Shown here one piece after another: positions 1-4,489 of a stretch of 6,546 nt of DNA. Location of the stretch: the NCBI GenBank assembly GCA_030605085.1, contig JAUWBH010000225.1, positions 1-6,546 on the forward strand, written 5' to 3'. The translations under genes and the position numbers were made by a program. Origin of the DNA: Promethearchaeota archaeon (GTDB taxonomy: Archaea; Asgardarchaeota; Lokiarchaeia; Sigynarchaeales; SOKP01). The notes under the pieces are model-generated. The model worked only from the letters and a program-made list of their open reading frames with translations, was not told where the DNA came from and searched no databases. How positions within the stretch are numbered: the stretch's first letter is position 1; the number at the start of each line of letters is the position of its first letter.

Positions 1-173
1 CATCTGTTCTAAAAACTATTAAATTTTAAAAGTCCTTGAAGTTTAAAAATGGTGAAGGCTAATAATTTTAAAAGAACAAATAATCTCTTAGCCAAGGATT
101 AATACAATTTTTTATTTATATTGATAAAATAATTAATATATTAATTAAAAATGAAATGTAATGGTTTTATACT
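1..173. other. AT-rich upstream intergenic region
   Basis: No gene is supported here. The stretch is almost entirely A/T and presumably carries the promoter of the herA-nurA-mre11-rad50 cluster. Besides the palindrome at 130-147, it has two weak nested inverted repeats: GGCTAA at 57-62 with TTAGCC at 88-93, and TCCTTG at 33-38 with CAAGGA at 93-98. Their loops are long and their arms share position 93, so they cannot both form fully and a stable hairpin is unlikely. Bases 1-3 read ATG on the minus strand, so a divergent gene could begin exactly at the window edge, but this cannot be tested from here. Confidence 0.6.
130..147. promoter_or_regulatory. 18-bp perfect AT palindrome, putative promoter/operator
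   Basis: The sequence TAATTAATATATTAATTA is a perfect inverted repeat with no spacer, centred about 35 bp before the herA ATG. Archaeal TATA boxes lie about 26 bp before the transcription start. The TATATTA core here would therefore suit a transcript starting around 160-170, giving a very short leader, consistent with the lack of a ribosome-binding site before herA. The symmetry would also suit a dimeric regulator. Perfect A/T palindromes do arise by chance in DNA this AT-rich, so the role is inferred from position and symmetry only. Confidence 0.35.
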
Positions 174-1922
174 ATGATTATTAAAATCAATTCGTTAGAG
201 AGTACAATTGAAATTTTTTATGAAAATTACATACATCTTCACGGCTTTTTAAAATTAAAAGCAAAAGATGAAAAAAATGATAAGGAATACGTTATTATCG
301 TTCAGATCCTTAATGAACAAACAATTATGGATTATGTATTAACGCGTCAAAAATTAAGAAATGTTAAAATGACAGAATATATTAAATCCGAATTAGAAAT
401 GGAATTGCAATATGTCATTCAAGGTCGTCCTATTATTTTTGTAGAAAAAGATAATAAATCTAAAAAAGAAATTCCTCATGTAATAAATGTCTTTTTTGAA
501 ATTGAAGATTTAATGGAAAGTAAAGTACTCACACCTCATTCCATGGAAATCCCAGAAGATCAGAGCGATGTTCACGAATACTTAAAACATATTTTCCCCC
601 CCGATGGAATTTTTATGGGATATTTAGCATCTGAAAAAAAAGTGGAGGTATACTTTCCTTTTAAATATTTAATGTATCATTTTTTTATAGCTGGTGCTAC
701 AGGAATGGGAAAATCAAACTTGAACCAGGTGTTTATCGATGGATTGCTCCAACATAATGCTCAAATAATACTTGGCGGCAAAGGAAATAGAATTTCAATG
801 CTAGCAATAGATATGCACGACGAATATGCTTTAGGTTGTATTAAATATGGTGTAAACGATATTTGCAAAGCTGTAAATTACAATAAAGAGTTAATAGGGT
901 CGTGGTTTTATCTTTATCCAAATAAAGGAATTCCTCCAACAGAATTAAGAAGCGTTGCGGAGCCTTGTCTGATTAATTACCAAGAAATAAAACCCGAAGA
1001 TCTTTTTGCAACGGGTTCATTTAATGATTTACAAGTAGGAGCTATTTTTTCAGCTTATAGAAGCGATCAGGAAGATTATATTGAAAATCTATTGACAGAG
1101 GGATATCGCCCTCCTGGCGGTCACGATGAAAAAACGATGGCTGCAATAAGGAGAAGAATGCATTGGTTAGAATATTCGGAGATGTTTCAATCTAATGCTG
1201 CAAGCAAATTACCAGAAATCGTAAAAAAATTGGAAACGGGGGGATTAATTGTTTTTAACGCGTCGATGATTTCAGATTTAGAACAATTTCTTTTTAACAG
1301 CGTTTTGGCTAGAACATTGTTTGATTTGCGCAAATCGCTCAAATCTTCCTCAGATATAGCTACTTTAGAAAAAAAATTAGAACAAACATTACCTAAGAAT
1401 TTTTATCAAAATTATAAAAACAATCTAAAGGACCTATACATCAAAACTGGAACAATGGTAAAAGATCCTTCAGAAATGTCAATTATAATCTTTACAATTG
1501 AGGAAGCTCCTAGCATATTGCGCCCAGAAATGATGAGATATAATAATGTATTTAAAGATATTTCACGTCAAGGAAGAAAATTCAATTTGGGATTAGAAGT
1601 AATATCTCAACAGTATTCCCCCATAGACGATACTATTTTATCAAATATGAACACGGTAATTAACTTGCCTTTAAGGTCTGAAAAAGAAAAGGCAGTAGCT
1701 GCTAAGACTTTAGGAGGGGGAATTCAGCATAGCGATTTGGAATCATTAACTGGAACGAGAGGTATCGCGTTAATATCTGGAATTTGGTTAACTAACTTCC
1801 AAAAATTAAGAATACCTTTATATGATGAATACTTTGAGAGCCATTCGAAAAAGTTTTACGATGATTTCTTAAAAAAAATAGCGTCTTTAGGGATATCTCC
1901 TCCCCCAACTGCGCTTCCATAA
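174..1922 (+). CDS. herA: HerA-type DNA translocase/helicase ATPase
   Basis: This is a HerA (FtsK/HerA superfamily) ATPase of 582 residues, somewhat longer than the roughly 500 usual for the family. HerA forms a hexameric ring that translocates DNA and drives NurA during break resection. Residues 1 to about 140 fit the N-terminal beta-barrel (HAS) domain. The RecA-like core has Walker A GATGMGKS (174-181, Lys180), an IDMHDEY block (Asp213, His215, Glu217) matching the family D-x-H-x-E-Y motif, a Walker B-like IIIFTIEEAP with acidic Glu443-Glu444, and a SRQGRKFNLGLEVISQQ segment (about 464-480) with candidate arginine finger and Gln sensor residues. The ATG at 174 is forced because an in-frame TAA lies at 159-161. 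No Shine-Dalgarno motif precedes it, so the message may be leaderless or nearly so. It is the first gene of the cluster, 26 bp before nurA. Confidence 0.95.
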   Translation: MIIKINSLESTIEIFYENYIHLHGFLKLKAKDEKNDKEYVIIVQILNEQTIMDYVLTRQKLRNVKMTEYIKSELEMELQYVIQGRPIIFVEKDNKSKKEIPHVINVFFEIEDLMESKVLTPHSMEIPEDQSDVHEYLKHIFPPDGIFMGYLASEKKVEVYFPFKYLMYHFFIAGATGMGKSNLNQVFIDGLLQHNAQIILGGKGNRISMLAIDMHDEYALGCIKYGVNDICKAVNYNKELIGSWFYLYPNKGIPPTELRSVAEPCLINYQEIKPEDLFATGSFNDLQVGAIFSAYRSDQEDYIENLLTEGYRPPGGHDEKTMAAIRRRMHWLEYSEMFQSNAASKLPEIVKKLETGGLIVFNASMISDLEQFLFNSVLARTLFDLRKSLKSSSDIATLEKKLEQTLPKNFYQNYKNNLKDLYIKTGTMVKDPSEMSIIIFTIEEAPSILRPEMMRYNNVFKDISRQGRKFNLGLEVISQQYSPIDDTILSNMNTVINLPLRSEKEKAVAAKTLGGGIQHSDLESLTGTRGIALISGIWLTNFQKLRIPLYDEYFESHSKKFYDDFLKKIASLGISPPPTALP

Positions 1923-1935
1923 TTATAATAAAAAA

Positions 1936-1941
1936 GGGTGA
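1936..1941 (+). promoter_or_regulatory. Ribosome-binding site that sets an ATT start for nurA
   Basis: GGGTGA contains GGTGA, a match to the archaeal anti-Shine-Dalgarno sequence. It sits 7 nt before the ATT at 1949-1951, the normal spacing. It is the only such motif in the herA-nurA gap, and it is the main evidence for starting nurA at this non-standard codon. Confidence 0.6.
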
Positions 1942-1948
1942 AAACAAA

Positions 1949-3145
1949 ATTTCTTTTGATTTTGAATTAATTAATTTAAAAGAATCAATAAAGAAAAGAC
2001 CGGAACATTCCGTAGATAAAGAGCTTGAAAAATTTAAAGAATTCATCAGAAAGCGAAAGACTACTTGGTCAGAAGAAAAATTAGAACCAGATGAAGAGAG
2101 GGATGATGATGATTTATTAAGAAAAGATGGAAAACACTTTAGTGAATTAGAATTTGAGTATCTTCAAGGACCTATAACTCAATATAAAGACAAAAATTAT
2201 AAAATAATTGGGTTTGACGAGAGTTCCAAGACACATCCAGGCACTTATGCAAAACTAGCTGCTTGTAAATTCGGTGAAAGTCAGATTTCTTATAAAAATG
2301 GAAAATATATCAGAGAGCTTATAATGTATAAACCTATTTCAGCTTATATTGAGGATCATTCACATAAACTGATTATTTATAAAACAATTATTGAAAACTT
2401 TGTTGATACAATTAAAAAGAAATTTTATATTAGCCCTCTAAAATCTGAAATCGATAAATTAGAGGAATGGTTAGAAAATAAATTTAGAAAGGTTATTGAT
2501 GATTTAATTAAAAACTATGATTATTATCTTCCCACACTAAAACATGTAGTTGATAGAATGAGAACTAGTGATGAAATTATAAAGTCTTTAATCCGTATCA
2601 AAGAAGAATCTAATTGGGGCAAAAATAAAAATATTATTTTCCTTGGCGATGGAATTCATATGTTCAGACATCATGAATTTCCCCCAAGAGAATTTACAGA
2701 CTTTTTCTATAAATTCATTACAGAATATAAAATCAATTATTTTAGTTTCTCTAAAACATGTAGATTGAGAGACGCTCAGGGAAATTTTCTTCTACCGATT
2801 TGGGCAAGAATTGTTGAATTAGAACCTTTCATAGTAAAACTTCCGCGATTATCAAGATTTACTAAAAGTAATACATTTCTTATAAGAATGATTAAGGATG
2901 GAACGGCAATGAGATTTGATACACCTGATTATTATTCAACTACAGAAGTCATTAATGTCCTTAGAAATTTAATTCAATATTCCCCCCAGGGATATCCTTT
3001 AAGTTTGGAAGAAGCACATAATGCTAGCAATCTTTTACAATCTGAGAAGAATAAATTAGAGGTAGAATTTATTCAATTAAAGCATGATAAAGAATTAAAA
3101 GCATATATCGCGAACTGGAGGCATAAAATTTTACGTCCTAAATAA
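1949..3145 (+). CDS. nurA: NurA 5'-3' nuclease, apparent ATT start
   Basis: NurA is a toroidal dimeric nuclease with an RNase H-like fold that works with HerA to resect 5' strands at DNA ends. The frame is open from 1865 (in-frame TGA at 1862-1864) and has no ATG, GTG or TTG until ATG 2324. Starting at 2324 would give only 273 residues and lose the first catalytic motif, IIGFDESS (Asp90). I start it at ATT 1949, 7 nt after GGTGA, giving 398 residues. Other landmarks are IIFLGDG with Asp234, then FSFSKT, and the C-terminal GYPLSLEEAHN with Tyr349 and His357. The Tyr-to-His spacing of 8 matches the catalytic pair I recall for Sulfolobus NurA. Residues 8-75 are highly charged and include an Asp/Glu-rich stretch. 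About 145 residues separate the two Asp motifs, with helical, charged sequence between them. Identity is confident; the exact start is less so, and a sequence error is the main alternative. Confidence 0.9.
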   Translation: MSFDFELINLKESIKKRPEHSVDKELEKFKEFIRKRKTTWSEEKLEPDEERDDDDLLRKDGKHFSELEFEYLQGPITQYKDKNYKIIGFDESSKTHPGTYAKLAACKFGESQISYKNGKYIRELIMYKPISAYIEDHSHKLIIYKTIIENFVDTIKKKFYISPLKSEIDKLEEWLENKFRKVIDDLIKNYDYYLPTLKHVVDRMRTSDEIIKSLIRIKEESNWGKNKNIIFLGDGIHMFRHHEFPPREFTDFFYKFITEYKINYFSFSKTCRLRDAQGNFLLPIWARIVELEPFIVKLPRLSRFTKSNTFLIRMIKDGTAMRFDTPDYYSTTEVINVLRNLIQYSPQGYPLSLEEAHNASNLLQSEKNKLEVEFIQLKHDKELKAYIANWRHKILRPK

Positions 3146-3166
3146 AATAATCCACTAAAATAAAAT

Positions 3167-3172
3167 AAGGTG
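3167..3172 (+). promoter_or_regulatory. AAGGTG motif overlapping the mre11 GTG start
   Basis: AAGGTG is the only Shine-Dalgarno-like motif between nurA and the conserved mre11 sequence, and its last three bases are the GTG taken as the mre11 start. It cannot be both for the same ribosome. If it is a ribosome-binding site, the codon 6 nt downstream in frame is TTA at 3179, which is not a known start. I therefore keep GTG 3170. Confidence 0.4.
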
Positions 3173-4486
3173 TTTAATTTAAGGGTTAAAATAATACATA
3201 TGGCAGACACGCATTTAGGTTATAGAACAAGAAGAGGTACAACAAATAAATGGGCAATTCAAAATTATTCTAAACCTTACGAACAAGAAATCTATAGTTT
3301 GTTTCTAGAGGTTATGGAAGATATTTCTAAGATTAAAGATTTGGACTTTTTAATTCATTGCGGTGACATGTTCCACAATCCTTCTTTATATAGCTCATAT
3401 CCTCCGCCAGAGCCCGCAAGAAGAACTTTTAAAGAGGGTTTAGATATTTTTTTTAAAAACACTAAAAATCAAACACCTTTCATTTATATCGAGGGTAATC
3501 ATGGAGTCTTTAGAGGGTATGAGTATACGCCGTTTGAATCTCATGCACAAAAAGATGAATACCCAAATCTTTATTATTTTAAAGAACGAGATTTGACTAA
3601 TGCCATCAAGAATAACCAACCCTTAAAGTTAGAATTTCCCCCAAAGGAAGTGAGATTTTACTTGTTCCCTTTTTTTGAATTTAAAAGTTTTGAGACATAT
3701 GAAACGGCATATGACAAATGGGTAGAACTACAGCGGCCTAATAATAACGACGATTTTATCAATATTGCGGTTGCGCACGGTTCACTTGCCGACGGTACTT
3801 TACATAATAAAGTCAATTCTGATGATTTTGGTTATGAATATGTAGCTCTGGGACATGAACACGGATTAAAAAAGGTTTCCAAGAATCACTATTATTCAGG
3901 AAGTTTGCTCCCAATGAATTTTAAAGAAGCTTACGAAAAACAAGGGTATCTAAAGGTAGAAATAGATAATAAAATCTTAAATATTGAAGAAATCTTTACA
4001 AATAAGTTACTTAAAAGAACTTTTAAAATTATCCCCATTGATGCTAGCCCTCAACATACTTCCGCAGATTTAGAAGCTCTCATCAGAAATGAATTGAAAC
4101 CGTTTATTTCTGCCGAGGGCTTTGACCCCAAAACTGCTGCTAGGCTGAAATTCAACTTTAAAGGGGAAATAACATTTAAAAAAAATTGGCAAATTAACGA
4201 TTTAATGGCGAAAATCCGGAGCGAATCTTTTTCTCAATCTGATAAGTTTAACATTCTTCAAATAATCTGGAGAATTCTCGATAAATCTGAGAATGCTGAG
4301 AACGACATTAGCCCTGGTTCAATTCAGGATTATATATTAGAACACCCCGATGAAGAGTTTAAGTCTTTTGTTAAAGAAAAATTAACTGAGGACAAATCCC
4401 AGTTTGATGTAGACAAGCTAACTCAATTCGGAATGAAAGCTTTAAAAACCGCGTTAAAATTCATGGAAAGAGAAAAAGAGGTGTAA
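3170..4486 (+). CDS. mre11: Mre11 nuclease of the Mre11-Rad50 complex
   Basis: Mre11 is a Mn-dependent calcineurin-like phosphoesterase with exo- and endonuclease activity, and it dimerises and binds Rad50 at DNA ends. All metal-site motifs are present: ADTH (Asp13, His15), HCGD (Asp66), EGNH (Asn110, catalytic His111), AHG (His203) and GHEH (His229, His231). Residues from about 250 to 375 should form the capping domain. The charged helical tail, about 395-438, fits the Rad50-binding helices. GTG 3170 is the only standard start between the in-frame TAA at 3161-3163 and ATG 3200. Starting at 3200 would remove the first beta strand, VKIIH. Two oddities are that motif III reads GNHG where GNHD is usual, and that a basic insert follows motif I (about residues 19-35). 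The gene begins 24 bp after nurA and ends 3 bp before rad50, so it is very likely cotranscribed with both. Confidence 0.94.
   Translation: MFNLRVKIIHMADTHLGYRTRRGTTNKWAIQNYSKPYEQEIYSLFLEVMEDISKIKDLDFLIHCGDMFHNPSLYSSYPPPEPARRTFKEGLDIFFKNTKNQTPFIYIEGNHGVFRGYEYTPFESHAQKDEYPNLYYFKERDLTNAIKNNQPLKLEFPPKEVRFYLFPFFEFKSFETYETAYDKWVELQRPNNNDDFINIAVAHGSLADGTLHNKVNSDDFGYEYVALGHEHGLKKVSKNHYYSGSLLPMNFKEAYEKQGYLKVEIDNKILNIEEIFTNKLLKRTFKIIPIDASPQHTSADLEALIRNELKPFISAEGFDPKTAARLKFNFKGEITFKKNWQINDLMAKIRSESFSQSDKFNILQIIWRILDKSENAENDISPGSIQDYILEHPDEEFKSFVKEKLTEDKSQFDVDKLTQFGMKALKTALKFMEREKEV
4478..4483 (+). promoter_or_regulatory. rad50 ribosome-binding site inside the mre11 end
   Basis: GAGGTG encodes the last two residues of Mre11 and is followed immediately by its TAA. 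It lies 6 nt before the rad50 ATG at 4490, which is good spacing. Ribosomes finishing mre11 would stop directly on this site, so coupled and roughly equal synthesis of the two partners is likely. Confidence 0.75.
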
Positions 4487-4489
4487 AAA

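Noticed and set aside
1..32. Divergent gene starting with ATG at 3-1 on the minus strand, with a TATA-like TTTTAAAATTTA about 25 bp upstream
   Set aside because: Only the start triplet would lie in the window, so no coding sequence can be examined. A/T-rich TATA look-alikes are everywhere here.
33..98. Hairpin or small RNA formed by the TCCTTG/CAAGGA and GGCTAA/TTAGCC repeats
   Set aside because: The arms are 6 bp, the loops are long, and the two pairs compete for position 93; there is no T-run or conserved fold.
1792..2046. Minus-strand open frame of 84 residues across the herA-nurA junction
   Set aside because: It overlaps conserved HerA and NurA coding sequence and shows no recognisable domain; it is an antisense shadow.
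2324..3145. NurA starting at the first ATG, 273 residues
   Set aside because: The same frame upstream carries the conserved IIGFDESS motif with a catalytic Asp, so this ATG is internal.
174..3145. Two-gene HerA-nuclease anti-phage defence system
   Set aside because: Defence HerA systems usually pair with Sir2-, DUF4297- or other effector genes. Here the partner is a true NurA and mre11-rad50 follow, which is the cellular repair set.
3200..4486. Mre11 starting at ATG 3200
   Set aside because: It would begin at MADTHLGY and lose the first beta strand (VKIIH) that the family always has. GTG 3170 keeps it.
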